A DNA stretch of 14,943 nucleotides from Paracoccus sp. (in: a-proteobacteria) (GCA_018056045.1 JAGPGI010000022.1:1-14943); one strand, 5' to 3'. Shown: positions 5,630 to 13,545, numbered from the stretch's first letter. Numbers and translations are program-made. The notes: generated by a model not told the origin, from the letters alone.

Positions 5630-7471
5630 ATGGCTTTACCGACAGACCAGAACGGGGATGGCAAAATCAGCAATATGACCATCGTCTCGCATATCGACGA
5701 TGATCTGCTGTTCATGAATCCCGATATTCGCCACGCCATTGAAGCCGGCGCCGAACATACCACCGTCTATATCACCGCAGGCGATGCCGGGCGCAACGAC
5801 GCCTATTGGCTTGGCCGCGAAGCCGGCGCCAAGGCGGCCTATGCCGACATGGCCGGCAGCAGCGACTGGGTCGAGGAAACGGTGACGCTGGCCGGTGGCG
5901 GATCCAGTTTCCAGATCACCACGGCCTATCTGGCCAGCCAGCCGCAAGTCCGGCTGTATTTCCTGCGCGTGCCCGATGGCGGCTCCGGTAACGGCTTTGC
6001 CGCGCAGGGCTATGAGAGCCTGCAAAAGCTGTGGCGGGGCGAGATTGACACCGTCGGCAGCACCGACGGGCAGAATACCTATGACCGGCTGGATCTGGTG
6101 CGCGTGATCGAGGCGCTGATCCGCCAGCACGGCGCCGACCGGGTGATGATGCAGGACCACGAGACCCAATACGCGAGCCAGGATCATTCCGACCACGTTC
6201 ATGCCTCGCTGTTTGCCGGGACGGGGGCCTCGTTGGCGATGGCCAATGCGGAAGGCTATGTCGGCTATGGCTCGCAATGGCTGGCTGCCAATGTCAGCCC
6301 GTCAGATGTCGTCCTGTCACGCGAAACCCTGTTTGAATATGTCGTCCATGACGAGGCTCTGGCCCTGGGCACCGATGCCTCGGGCAATCCGGTCATCTTG
6401 TCGCAATATGAAACCTGGCTGCACCGGCAGTATTATACCGATGATTTCCACTACACGGCCCCGGACACCTGGGCGCGCGACCGCAACATGCGCGCATTGG
6501 GCGACGTTAACGGCGATGGCGTGGCGGATCTGGCGGGGTTCAGCGATTACGGCGTCGAAATCATCGCCTCGCGCGATGAAGGGTTCCGGACCGAGGCGCG
6601 CTGGGTCAACGACTATTCGTACCAGAATGGCGGCTGGAGGATGAGCCAGCACGAACGCGTGCTGGCCGATGTGAATGGCGACGGACGCGACGACGTGGTC
6701 GGTTTTGGCGATTGGGCTGTGCTGGTGGGCCTGTCCACCGGCTCGAGCTTTCAGGGGTGTTCGGTCTGGTCGAGAGATTACGCCAGCAATACCGGCTGGA
6801 ATGCGTTGCGCCATGAACGCACGGCAGGGGATGTGAACGGCGACGGTCGCGCCGATCTGGTGGCCTTTGGCGAGCGTGGGGTCAGCGTTTCGCTGTCGAA
6901 CGGCACCGGCTTCGGCGCCGCGCAGACATGGATCAACGATTACTCGTATCAGAATGGCGGCTGGCGGGTCGAACGCCATGAACGGATGCTGGCCGATGTG
7001 AATGGCGATGGAATGGACGATATCGTTGGCTTTGGCTATGCGGGGGTGCTGGTCTCGCTGTCCACGGGCACGGGCTTTCAGCGCGCCGCGCTATGGGTCA
7101 ACGATTTCGGTGAGGCCTCTGGCTGGCGGGTCGACACGCATGAGCGCGCCACGGGCGATGTGAACGGCGACGGCCGGGCCGATATCGTCGGCTTCGGTGA
7201 CGGGGGCGTTCTGGTCTCGCTGTCGACCGGCACGGGTTTCGCCGCGCCGGTGGTGTGGTCCAGTGATTTCTGCAGCGCGTCGGGCTGGAATGCCTCGCAA
7301 CATGACCGGATGGTGGCCGATGTGAATGGCGACGGGCTGGACGATATCGTGGCCTGGGGCGCCGATGGGCTGGAACTTGCCCTGTCCGATGGCGACAGCT
7401 TCTATGTCGTCGATCCCGAACTGTTCCTTGTGACCGGCGGCGATCCCGGCGATCCGCTGCAATTTGTCTGA
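5630..7471 (+). CDS. PIG-L family zinc deacetylase fused to six FG-GAP/VCBS-type calcium repeats
   Basis: 613 residues. Residues about 14-240 form a PIG-L/LmbE deacetylase domain. SHIDDDLLF (H21, D23, D24) is the AHPDDE motif and HSDHVH (186-191) supplies the second metal-binding motif. By analogy with MshB the likely zinc ligands are H21, D24 and H189, with D23 catalytic. Known members remove acetyl groups from N-acetylglucosaminyl compounds. Residues about 285-580 hold six repeats with calcium loops DVNGDG starting at D292, D347, D401, D456, D510 and D564, 54-55 residues apart, resembling a PVL-like or integrin-like beta-propeller. A further DQNGDGK loop is at 6-12. There is no signal peptide or membrane segment. 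The C-terminus ends in hydrophobic LQFV after an acidic Gly/Asp/Pro stretch. A surface or extracellular glycan deacetylase is inferred. It is monocistronic-looking, followed by a hairpin. Confidence 0.9.
   Translation: MALPTDQNGDGKISNMTIVSHIDDDLLFMNPDIRHAIEAGAEHTTVYITAGDAGRNDAYWLGREAGAKAAYADMAGSSDWVEETVTLAGGGSSFQITTAYLASQPQVRLYFLRVPDGGSGNGFAAQGYESLQKLWRGEIDTVGSTDGQNTYDRLDLVRVIEALIRQHGADRVMMQDHETQYASQDHSDHVHASLFAGTGASLAMANAEGYVGYGSQWLAANVSPSDVVLSRETLFEYVVHDEALALGTDASGNPVILSQYETWLHRQYYTDDFHYTAPDTWARDRNMRALGDVNGDGVADLAGFSDYGVEIIASRDEGFRTEARWVNDYSYQNGGWRMSQHERVLADVNGDGRDDVVGFGDWAVLVGLSTGSSFQGCSVWSRDYASNTGWNALRHERTAGDVNGDGRADLVAFGERGVSVSLSNGTGFGAAQTWINDYSYQNGGWRVERHERMLADVNGDGMDDIVGFGYAGVLVSLSTGTGFQRAALWVNDFGEASGWRVDTHERATGDVNGDGRADIVGFGDGGVLVSLSTGTGFAAPVVWSSDFCSASGWNASQHDRMVADVNGDGLDDIVAWGADGLELALSDGDSFYVVDPELFLVTGGDPGDPLQFV
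6608..7261 (+). repeat. Tandem 327-nt super-repeat inside the propeller region
   Basis: The coding repeats alternate between GDVNGDGxAD (repeats 1, 3, 5) and ADVNGDGxDD (repeats 2, 4, 6). The linker DYSYQNGGWR precedes repeats 2 and 4. Equivalent bases at 6608 and 6935 are exactly 327 nt (109 codons) apart, so the array looks like duplicated two-blade units. Confidence 0.7.
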
Positions 7472-7473
7472 CA

Positions 7474-7489
7474 CCGGCCGCAAGGCCGG
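7474..7489 (+). terminator. Stable GNRA-type hairpin right after the deacetylase stop
   Basis: CCGGCC, loop GCAA, GGCCGG: a perfect 6-bp GC stem with a GNRA tetraloop, 2 nt after the TGA at 7469-7471. No T-run follows, so it is not a canonical intrinsic terminator. It may stabilise the 3' end or assist termination before miaB. Confidence 0.4.
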
Positions 7490-7561
7490 CGCGGGCGGCG
7501 ATCCGCTTTCCAAGGACGGTGCTTTCCTGTATCAGCGCCCCATTCCCAAGGATTGCCGCCC

Positions 7562-8887
7562 ATGACCGACCATTCCGCAGCGCCCAAAAAGCTGTTCATC
7601 AAGACCTATGGCTGCCAGATGAACGTCTATGACAGCCAGCGCATGGCCGAAGCCATGGGCGCCGAGGGCTACACGCTGACCGACGATCAGTCGCAGGCGG
7701 ACATGGTGCTGCTGAACACCTGCCATATCCGCGAAAAAGCCGCTGAAAAGCTGTATTCGGACCTTGGCCGGCTCAAGCCCCTCAAGGCCGAGCGGCCGGA
7801 CCTCAAGATCGGCGTCGCCGGCTGCGTGGCCCAAGCCGAGGGCGAGGAGATTCAGCGCCGCATGCCTCTGGTCGATCTGGTCGTCGGCCCGCAGGCCTAT
7901 CACCGCCTGCCCGCCATGGTGCGCGCAGGCGGCGGCGTCGATACCGAATTCCCTGCCGAGGACAAGTTCGAGCATCTGCCGAAAACCGCCGCCACCCGCC
8001 GCGCCCCGGCCGCCTTCCTGACCGTGCAGGAAGGTTGCGACAAGTTCTGCGCCTTTTGCGTCGTGCCCTATACCCGCGGCGCCGAGGTCTCGCGCCCGGC
8101 TGCGCGCATTCTCTCCGAGGCGCGCGATCTGGTGTCGCGCGGGGTGCGCGAGATCACATTGCTGGGCCAGAACGTCAATGGCTGGCATGGTGCGGCGCCC
8201 GAGGGCGGCGAATGGGGCTTTGGCCGACTGATCCGTGCCGTTGCCGAGATCGACGGGATCGAGCGCATCCGCTATACGACCAGCCATCCCAACGACATGG
8301 CGGACGACCTGATCGAGGCCCATCGCGATGAGCCCAAGCTGATGCCCTATCTGCATCTGCCGGTGCAGTCGGGCAGCAACCGCATCCTCAAGGCGATGAA
8401 CCGCAAGCATACGGTGGACGAGTATCTGCGCCTGATCGACCGCATCCGCGAGGCGCGGCCCGACATCCTGCTGACCAGCGATTTCATCGTCGGCTTCCCC
8501 GGCGAAACCGATCAGGACCATGCCGATACGCTGGACCTCGTGCGCCGCGTCGGCTTTGGCACCGCCTTCAGCTTCAAGTATTCGCCCCGTCCCGGCACCC
8601 CCGCCTATGACCGCCCGCTGGTCGAGGACGCGGTGGCCGATGCGCGCCTGCAGGAATTGCAGGCCTTGCTGAGCAAACAGCAAAAGGCGGCGCAGGAAGG
8701 CATGGTCGGGCGCGAACTCGGCGTTCTCTTCGAAAAGCCGGGCCGGATGGCCGGGCAGATGGTCGGCAAGTCCGATTACCTGCACGCGGTTTTCGTCGAG
8801 GCGCCGCAGGCGCAGGTCGGCGATCTGGTCCGTGTGCGCATCACCCATAGCGCGCCGAATTCGCTGGCGGGGCAGTTGCTGGCCTGA
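7562..8887 (+). CDS. miaB: tRNA-2-methylthio-N6-dimethylallyladenosine synthase MiaB
   Basis: 441 residues from the ATG at 7562, which has AAGGA 9 nt upstream (7548-7552). The in-frame TTG at 7553 touches that site and is rejected. The N-terminal methylthiotransferase domain has its three cluster cysteines: C18 (YGCQMN), C54 (NTCHIREKA) and C88 (AGCVAQ). The radical SAM domain has CDKFCAFC (C159, C163, C166). Other family blocks follow, including TSHPNDM and [11 protein letters not shown], then a C-terminal TRAM domain (about 372-441). MiaB adds the methylthio group at C2 of i6A37 in tRNAs reading UNN codons, in the cytoplasm, with two 4Fe-4S clusters and SAM. Length is normal. It converges with the lacI gene 17 bp downstream, with no clear terminator between. 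Confidence 0.98.
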   Translation: MTDHSAAPKKLFIKTYGCQMNVYDSQRMAEAMGAEGYTLTDDQSQADMVLLNTCHIREKAAEKLYSDLGRLKPLKAERPDLKIGVAGCVAQAEGEEIQRRMPLVDLVVGPQAYHRLPAMVRAGGGVDTEFPAEDKFEHLPKTAATRRAPAAFLTVQEGCDKFCAFCVVPYTRGAEVSRPAARILSEARDLVSRGVREITLLGQNVNGWHGAAPEGGEWGFGRLIRAVAEIDGIERIRYTTSHPNDMADDLIEAHRDEPKLMPYLHLPVQSGSNRILKAMNRKHTVDEYLRLIDRIREARPDILLTSDFIVGFPGETDQDHADTLDLVRRVGFGTAFSFKYSPRPGTPAYDRPLVEDAVADARLQELQALLSKQQKAAQEGMVGRELGVLFEKPGRMAGQMVGKSDYLHAVFVEAPQAQVGDLVRVRITHSAPNSLAGQLLA

Positions 8888-8904
8888 TCCTGCCGGATGG
8901 CGGC

Positions 8905-9918
8905 CTAGAGGCTTTCGGGCATGAAGATCTGCACGGCGGTATGGATCGAGCTGACCGCCCCTTCGAGCCGACCGAAATGCCGCGCCATGGCCTCGATGGC
9001 AAGGCGCGTCTCAAGATGCGGGTCCTGATCCAGAATCGCATGCAGGCGGCGCTGGCGCAGCAGGCGACGGCGGTTCGGGGTCAGCTCATGGGTGATGACA
9101 TGGATCTCGTCGCGGCGGCCCAGCCGGTCGATGGCATCGACAATGCCGACCGCGCCCAGCGACATGTGATAGATTCCCCGGATCGCCGGATCCTGCGACA
9201 GCGCCTCGTGGACGCGGGCGGCGGTGGTGTCGAAATCCTCGCCGGTCTCGACCACGCGGGCGATGTGGCAGGCCGGATAGCGGGCCGAGAGCAGGCTCTC
9301 GAAGCCGCGCGCCCGCGCCCTTTGCCCCGAGAGGTCGAAATGCCCGGCGACGATCAGCACGCCGCCGCCCTCACGGCCCAGAAACAGCCCCATCAGATCG
9401 GCCGCGATCCGGCCCGAGCGGGCGTCATCGGGGCCGATATAGGCCAGCCGCCCCGAGGCCTCGATATCTGACGCGACGGTGATCACCGGCACGGCGGCGC
9501 GAATCGCCATCAGCGCCGAGGCGATCTCGGGATGCTCCTGCGCCGAGATGATCAGCCCGTCGGCATGGCCGGGCAGGGCGCGGATGCGGCGCGCGGTCTC
9601 TTGCGGCTGGTCGATGCGGGTCTGGACGATGGCGACCTGGATATTCAGCGCGGCGACCAGCTTGCGGGCGGCCTCGATGCCCTTGCGCAGCTCGGCGTGA
9701 AAGGGGTTTTCGGGCGGCTGCATCATCACCGTGATGCGCCGGATCTGGCGATGGGTAAAATCGAGCCGCCGGTCCAGCCCCAGCTCGCGCGCGGCGCGCA
9801 GGACGCGCTCTTCCTTGTCGGCATCGACGCCGCCGCGGTGATTGATGACCCGGTCCACGGTGGCCGGCGACAGCCCGGCCAGCCGCGCAACATCGCCCAG
9901 GGTCGGCTTTCTGGCCAA
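8905..9918 (-). CDS. LacI-family transcriptional regulator 1 (TTG start)
   Basis: 337 residues beginning at a TTG (9918-9916). This start is chosen because AGGAGG (9929-9924) lies 5 nt upstream and the protein then opens with a standard LacI N-terminus (MARKPTLGDVARLAGLSPATVDRV, seen at residues 1-24). The HTH spans about residues 6-26 and has TVDRVINH where most family members have TVSRVLN. The remainder is a periplasmic-binding-protein-like effector domain (about 60-330) containing HELTPNRRRLL. It diverges from the isomerase/dehydrogenase operon across a 158-bp gap with a dyad at 9977-9996, so it most likely represses that operon and itself. Effector is probably the pathway's sugar or cyclitol, but not determined. 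Confidence 0.92.
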   Translation of the reverse strand: MARKPTLGDVARLAGLSPATVDRVINHRGGVDADKEERVLRAARELGLDRRLDFTHRQIRRITVMMQPPENPFHAELRKGIEAARKLVAALNIQVAIVQTRIDQPQETARRIRALPGHADGLIISAQEHPEIASALMAIRAAVPVITVASDIEASGRLAYIGPDDARSGRIAADLMGLFLGREGGGVLIVAGHFDLSGQRARARGFESLLSARYPACHIARVVETGEDFDTTAARVHEALSQDPAIRGIYHMSLGAVGIVDAIDRLGRRDEIHVITHELTPNRRRLLRQRRLHAILDQDPHLETRLAIEAMARHFGRLEGAVSSIHTAVQIFMPESL

Positions 9919-9923
9919 TGGCG

Positions 9924-9929
9924 CCTCCT
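9924..9929 (-). promoter_or_regulatory. Strong Shine-Dalgarno supporting the TTG start of LacI regulator 1
   Basis: AGGAGG on the minus strand, 5 nt from the TTG. No ATG or GTG in the frame gives a LacI-like N-terminus, so the pairing of a strong site with a weak start codon decides the start. Confidence 0.75.
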
Positions 9930-9976
9930 GTCCTCGGATCCAGCCTAGCAGGGACACGCGCGATCCACAGCCGGAA

Positions 9977-9996
9977 TTTGATGGAATCCAATCAAA
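9977..9996. promoter_or_regulatory. Candidate LacI operator between regulator 1 and the catabolic operon
   Basis: TTTGAT (9977-9982), spacer GGAATCCA, ATCAAA (9991-9996); inside it TGGAATCCA is itself palindromic. It lies midway in the 158-bp divergent gap (58 bp from the regulator start, 80 bp from the isomerase ATG), the expected place for an operator controlling both directions. The arms resemble FNR half-sites, but the spacing is 8 rather than 4. Confidence 0.5.
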
Positions 9997-10076
9997 CATT
10001 CGATGGCTTCGTCGCAGCGCCACGGCTATCCCTGTGCAGACGGGGCCGCCGCAGGCCCAGGGGAGAGAGTTCCGAC

Positions 10077-11027
10077 ATGTCGATGATGGTGACCACGGCG
10101 CCTTGCTGCTGGGGCGTGGATGATATTGCCAATCCGCATCTGCCCGACTGGCGGCTGGTGCTGGATGAGGTGGCGGCCGCCGGCTATGGCGGGCTTGAGC
10201 TTGGCCCCTACGGCTATATGCCGCTTGAGGTCGCGACCGTGGCCGAGGCACTGCAGGCGCGGGGCCTTTACATCGTCGCAGGCACGATCTTCGACGATCT
10301 GGTCGATCCCGCCAATCGCGACAATCTGCTGCGCCAGACGCGCGAGATCTGCGCGCTGATCACCGCCTTGCCAAAGCCGCCGCAGGCGCCCGGCCAGCGT
10401 TTTGCCGCGCCTTATCTCACGGTCATGGACTGGGGCCATGACGAGCGTGACTATGCCGCCGGCCATTCCGACCGCGCGCCGCGTCTGGATGATGCCGCAT
10501 GGGCCGGCATGGTCGGCAATATCCGCGCCATCGCCACCGTGGCGCGGGACGAATTCGGCGTGCGCGCGGTCATTCACCCCCATGCCGGCGGCTATATCGA
10601 ATTCGCCGATGAGATCACCCGTATCGCCGCCGATCTGCCCGCCGACGAGGCCGGCTTCTGCATCGACACCGGCCACAGTCTCTATTCCGGCATGGACCCG
10701 CTGACGGTGCTCAGCCAATGGTGGGAGCGCATCGACTATATCCATTTCAAGGATATCGACGCCGCGACCTATGCCGATGTCATGTCCCGCCGCATCCGTT
10801 TTTTCGAAGCCTGCGCAGAGGGCGTCATGTGCCCCATCGGGCACGGCGTGATCGATTATCCCGCCATCCACGCCTTTCTGACCGAACGCGGCTATGGCGG
10901 CTTCATCACCGTCGAGCAGGAACGCGACCCCCGCAATGCCGGCGGCTCGCTGGCCGATGTCAAAGCCTCGCGCGACTATCTGAAATCAGTGGGCTTTGTC
11001 CACGCAAGCACGGAAACAGCAGCATGA
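10077..11027 (+). CDS. TIM-barrel sugar isomerase/epimerase or dehydratase, IolE/MocC-like
   Basis: 316 residues from the ATG at 10077, with GGGAG/GAGAG about 9-11 nt upstream; ATGs 2 and 3 codons later are close alternatives. It belongs to the AP-endonuclease-2-like xylose-isomerase TIM-barrel superfamily. Visible blocks include GLELGPYGY (39-47), VIHPHAGGY (165-173), CIDTGHSLYSG (195-205), YIHFKDID (221-228), PIGHGVIDYPA (253-263) and TVEQERDP (278-285). E41, H167/H169, D197, H223 and E280 are likely metal or substrate residues. The HPHAGG, DTGH, HFKD and GHGVIDY series is closest to IolE (2-keto-myo-inositol dehydratase) and to MocC of rhizopine catabolism as I recall them. The stop overlaps the dehydrogenase start (ATGA), so the pair is coupled. 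The exact reaction is undetermined. Confidence 0.88.
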   Translation: MSMMVTTAPCCWGVDDIANPHLPDWRLVLDEVAAAGYGGLELGPYGYMPLEVATVAEALQARGLYIVAGTIFDDLVDPANRDNLLRQTREICALITALPKPPQAPGQRFAAPYLTVMDWGHDERDYAAGHSDRAPRLDDAAWAGMVGNIRAIATVARDEFGVRAVIHPHAGGYIEFADEITRIAADLPADEAGFCIDTGHSLYSGMDPLTVLSQWWERIDYIHFKDIDAATYADVMSRRIRFFEACAEGVMCPIGHGVIDYPAIHAFLTERGYGGFITVEQERDPRNAGGSLADVKASRDYLKSVGFVHASTETAA

Positions 11028-12196
11028 TCAACGGCGAACGTCAGACGAAAGCGGCCATCCGCTGGGCCATGGTCGGCGGCGGCAAGGGCAGCCAGATCGG
11101 CTATATCCACCGCTCGGCCGCCGAACGCGACCGCTATTTCCAACTGGTCGCCGGGGCCTTCGATCTGGACGCGGCGCGTGGCCGTGCCTTCGGGGTCGAG
11201 CTTGGGCTGGATCCTGATCGCTGCTATGCCGATTACAAGGCGATGTTCGCGGCCGAATCCGCGCGCCCCGACGGCATCCGCGCTGTGTCCATCGCCACGC
11301 CCAACAACACCCATTACGAAATCTCCAAAGCCGCGCTTGAGGCCGGCATCCATGTGATCTGCGAAAAGCCTCTGACCTTCACCACCGCCGAGGCGCTGGA
11401 CCTGCAGCGCATCGCCGTGGAACGGAACCTGCTCGTCGGCGTGACCTATGGCTATTCCGGCTATCAGATGATCGAGGAGGCCGCCCGTCTGGTCGCCGAC
11501 GGCACGCTGGGCGAGATCCGGCTGGTCAACCTGCAATTCGCCCATGGCTTCCACAACGAGGCGGTCGAGGACGCGAACCCGGCGATCCGCTGGCGCGTCG
11601 ATCCGAAATTCGCCGGCCCCTCCTATGTGCTGGGCGATCTGGCCACGCATCCGCTGTATCTGGCCGAGGTGATCTGCCCAGAGCTGAAGATCCGCCGCCT
11701 GATGTGCGCGCGCCAAAGCTTCATCGCCTCGCGCGCACCGCTCGAGGATAATGCCGTCACGCTGATGGAATATGAGGGCGGGGCATTCGGGACGCTCTGG
11801 ACCTCGGCCGTCAATGCCGGCGCCATGCACAGCCAGAAGGTGCGGATCGTCGGTTCGAAAGCTTCGATCGAATGGTGGGACGAGCATCCGAACCAGCTGA
11901 GCCTTGAAGTTCAGGGCGAGCCGCCGCGGCTGCTGGATCGCGGCATGGGCTATCTGCATCCCGAAACCTCGGGCGATGACCGCATCAGCGGCGGCCATCC
12001 CGAGGGGCTCTTCGAGGCCTGGGCCAATCTTTACTACCGCTTCGCCCTCGTGATCGAGGCGCTGGACGAGCGCGCGCCGGACCGCGTCGCCGGCCTGCGC
12101 TATCCCGGTATCGAGGCCGGGATCGAGGGCGTGCGCTGGGTCGAGAACTGCGTGCGCTCGGCCGATCAGGGCGGCGTCTGGGTGGATTATAGCTGA
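11024..12196 (+). CDS. Gfo/Idh/MocA family sugar or cyclitol dehydrogenase
   Basis: 390 residues from the ATG at 11024, which overlaps the isomerase TGA (ATGA); only a weak GGAAA precedes it, in line with coupling. The N-terminal Rossmann fold has VGGGKGSQIG (17-26) for NAD(P). The family signature CEKPL (113-117) supplies the catalytic Lys K115. In the C-terminal domain GDLATHP has D205 and H209 at the usual catalytic Asp/His positions. No signal peptide is present, so it acts in the cytoplasm. Members oxidise a ring hydroxyl of sugars or inositols. This one belongs to a longer subfamily (about 390 residues) with the distinctive motif GYIHRSAAERD (26-36). Substrate specificity cannot be assigned from sequence. 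Together with the upstream isomerase it probably performs two consecutive steps. Confidence 0.92.
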   Translation: MINGERQTKAAIRWAMVGGGKGSQIGYIHRSAAERDRYFQLVAGAFDLDAARGRAFGVELGLDPDRCYADYKAMFAAESARPDGIRAVSIATPNNTHYEISKAALEAGIHVICEKPLTFTTAEALDLQRIAVERNLLVGVTYGYSGYQMIEEAARLVADGTLGEIRLVNLQFAHGFHNEAVEDANPAIRWRVDPKFAGPSYVLGDLATHPLYLAEVICPELKIRRLMCARQSFIASRAPLEDNAVTLMEYEGGAFGTLWTSAVNAGAMHSQKVRIVGSKASIEWWDEHPNQLSLEVQGEPPRLLDRGMGYLHPETSGDDRISGGHPEGLFEAWANLYYRFALVIEALDERAPDRVAGLRYPGIEAGIEGVRWVENCVRSADQGGVWVDYS

Positions 12197-12230
12197 CCAT
12201 GCAGATGGGTGCGGAAAACATGTCGCGGCA

Positions 12231-12268
12231 CATCATGGGAATGATAGGTTTGCATCATTCCCATAATG
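12231..12268. promoter_or_regulatory. Long inverted repeat upstream of LacI regulator 2 (candidate operator)
   Basis: Perfect 11-bp arms ATGGGAATGAT (12235-12245) and ATCATTCCCAT (12254-12264) are separated by AGGTTTGC. They extend to 14 of 15 matching positions (12231-12245 and 12254-12268). The right arm overlaps CATAAT (12262-12267), a good -10 hexamer 12 bp before the ATG at 12280. An autoregulatory operator fits best. It could also form an RNA hairpin after the dehydrogenase gene, but no T-run follows. Confidence 0.6.
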
Positions 12269-12279
12269 CGAATCCGCCC

Positions 12280-13317
12280 ATGAGCCGCCCGACCATCATT
12301 GATCTTGCCAAAGCCGCCGGTGTCAGCACCGCGACCGTCGACCGTGTCCTGAACGGGCGCCACAACGTGCGCGAGGAAACCGTGCGCCGCGTCCATGAGG
12401 CCGCCGAGGCCATCGGCTATCACGGCGCCAATGTCATCCGTTACCGGCTTCTGGCCGACAAGCCGGAATTCCGGCTGGGGCTGGTGCTGCAAAAGCCGCG
12501 CCATGCCTTTTATCAGGACGTGCTGAGCATCTTCGAGGCGCAGGCGCGGGCCTGCATGCTGCGCCGGGTGCAGATCGTCTCGCGCTTCGCCGAGACGGCC
12601 CGGCCCGAGGAACTGGCCGAGATCCTTTTGTCGCTCAAGGGCCGCGTCGATGCGGTGGCGGCGACCGGGCTTGACCATCATCTGGTCACGCAGGCGGTGC
12701 AGACGCTGCGCGGCTCTGGCATGCCGGTCTATGCGCTGCTGTCGGATTTCGCCCAAGGGGTGCGCGAAAGCTATTTCGGCACCAATAACCTGAAGGTCGG
12801 GCGGATCGCGGGCTGGTTCATCTCGAAGCTGGCACGGCAGCCGGGCAAGGTCGGGCTATTCGTGGGCGGTCCGCGTTTTCACGGCCACGAGCTGCGCGAG
12901 ACCGGATTTCGCAGTTTTTTCCGCGATGCCGCGCCGGATTTTCAGCTGCTGGACACGCAGATCAATCTGGAAACCCGGCAGCTGACCTATGAGGCGACCA
13001 GCGACCTTCTGGCGCGTCATCCCGATCTGGTCGGGCTTTATGTCGCTGGCGGCGGCATGGAGGGCGCGATTCAGGCGGTGCGCGAGGCGCGGGCCGCACC
13101 GCGCGTGGTGCTGATCGTGAACGAGCTGACCCCGGAATCGCAATCGGGCCTGCAGGACCAGACGATCAGCGTGGTGCTGGGAACGCCCATCCGCCAGCTG
13201 GCCACCGACCTGATCGCGCTGATGATCGCCACCTCGGAAAAGGGCATGGCCGAGATTCCGGGCCAGCGCTTCTTTCCCAGCGAGGTCTGGACCCCGGAAA
13301 GCGAGTTCATGAGGTGA
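12280..13317 (+). CDS. LacI-family transcriptional regulator 2
   Basis: 345 residues from the ATG at 12280, chosen because the HTH (MSRPTIIDLAKAAGVSTA, then TVDRVLNG) starts directly after it, as is normal for the family. Earlier in-frame ATGs (12199, 12220 and others) would translate the inverted repeat at 12231-12268 and add residues unlike any LacI protein. There is no clear Shine-Dalgarno. If the CATAAT at 12262-12267 is the -10, the mRNA would be nearly leaderless. The effector-binding domain (about 62-335) is of the sugar-binding-protein type, with LIVNELTPESQSGL matching HELTPNRR in regulator 1. It lies between the catabolic pair and the ABC transporter genes, so regulation of the transporter and of itself is inferred. 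Both regulators share TVDRV in the recognition helix. Confidence 0.92.
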   Translation: MSRPTIIDLAKAAGVSTATVDRVLNGRHNVREETVRRVHEAAEAIGYHGANVIRYRLLADKPEFRLGLVLQKPRHAFYQDVLSIFEAQARACMLRRVQIVSRFAETARPEELAEILLSLKGRVDAVAATGLDHHLVTQAVQTLRGSGMPVYALLSDFAQGVRESYFGTNNLKVGRIAGWFISKLARQPGKVGLFVGGPRFHGHELRETGFRSFFRDAAPDFQLLDTQINLETRQLTYEATSDLLARHPDLVGLYVAGGGMEGAIQAVREARAAPRVVLIVNELTPESQSGLQDQTISVVLGTPIRQLATDLIALMIATSEKGMAEIPGQRFFPSEVWTPESEFMR

Positions 13318-13341
13318 TTACATCATTGCTTCGGTCAGAAC

Positions 13342-13357
13342 CCATCATGGATGATGG
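13342..13357. promoter_or_regulatory. Candidate operator upstream of the sugar ABC transporter
   Basis: CCATCAT, spacer GG, ATGATGG: perfect 7-bp arms. It includes CATCATGG followed by ATGAT, a word order also found in the left arm of the inverted repeat before LacI regulator 2 (12231-12245), and it continues into GATGGAAT, an 8-mer shared with the dyad at 9977-9996. Confidence 0.45.
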
Positions 13358-13539
13358 AATTCGGCGCGCGAAACGATTGACCCAAGGCCGCAGATCGGGA
13401 ATCGTGACGTTGCGTCCGGACGAGGAGCCGACGCCAAATCGCGCGAACCGACAGGATCACCACAACCGCTGCCGGCGGACCGGAGAGGTCTGTCCCGCAG
13501 CAGGTTCCGGCAAATAATGGCGCCGCCGGACGCCGACAG

Positions 13540-13545
13540 AGGAGG
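13540..13545 (+). promoter_or_regulatory. Consensus Shine-Dalgarno of the sugar-binding protein
   Basis: AGGAGG lies 9 nt before the ATG at 13555, consistent with high expression of the binding protein compared with its weakly initiated regulators. Confidence 0.7.

Noticed and set aside
7532..8848. A 438-codon minus-strand frame opposite miaB
   Set aside because: MiaB motifs on the plus strand are decisive; the opposite frame has no domain and no start signals.
9919..10251. N-terminal extension of LacI regulator 1 upstream of the TTG
   Set aside because: The extension is Arg/Pro/Ser-rich, would cross the divergent promoter region and the dyad, and would displace the HTH from the N-terminus.
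13314..13517. A 67-codon plus-strand frame between LacI regulator 2 and the binding protein
   Set aside because: No Shine-Dalgarno, no family resemblance, and biased Arg/Pro/Asn composition; it covers the promoter-like elements.
13472..13529. CCGGCGG (13472-13478) and CCGCCGG (13523-13529) as a long-range stem in the binding-protein leader
   Set aside because: Seven GC-only pairs 44 nt apart are expected by chance at this base composition.
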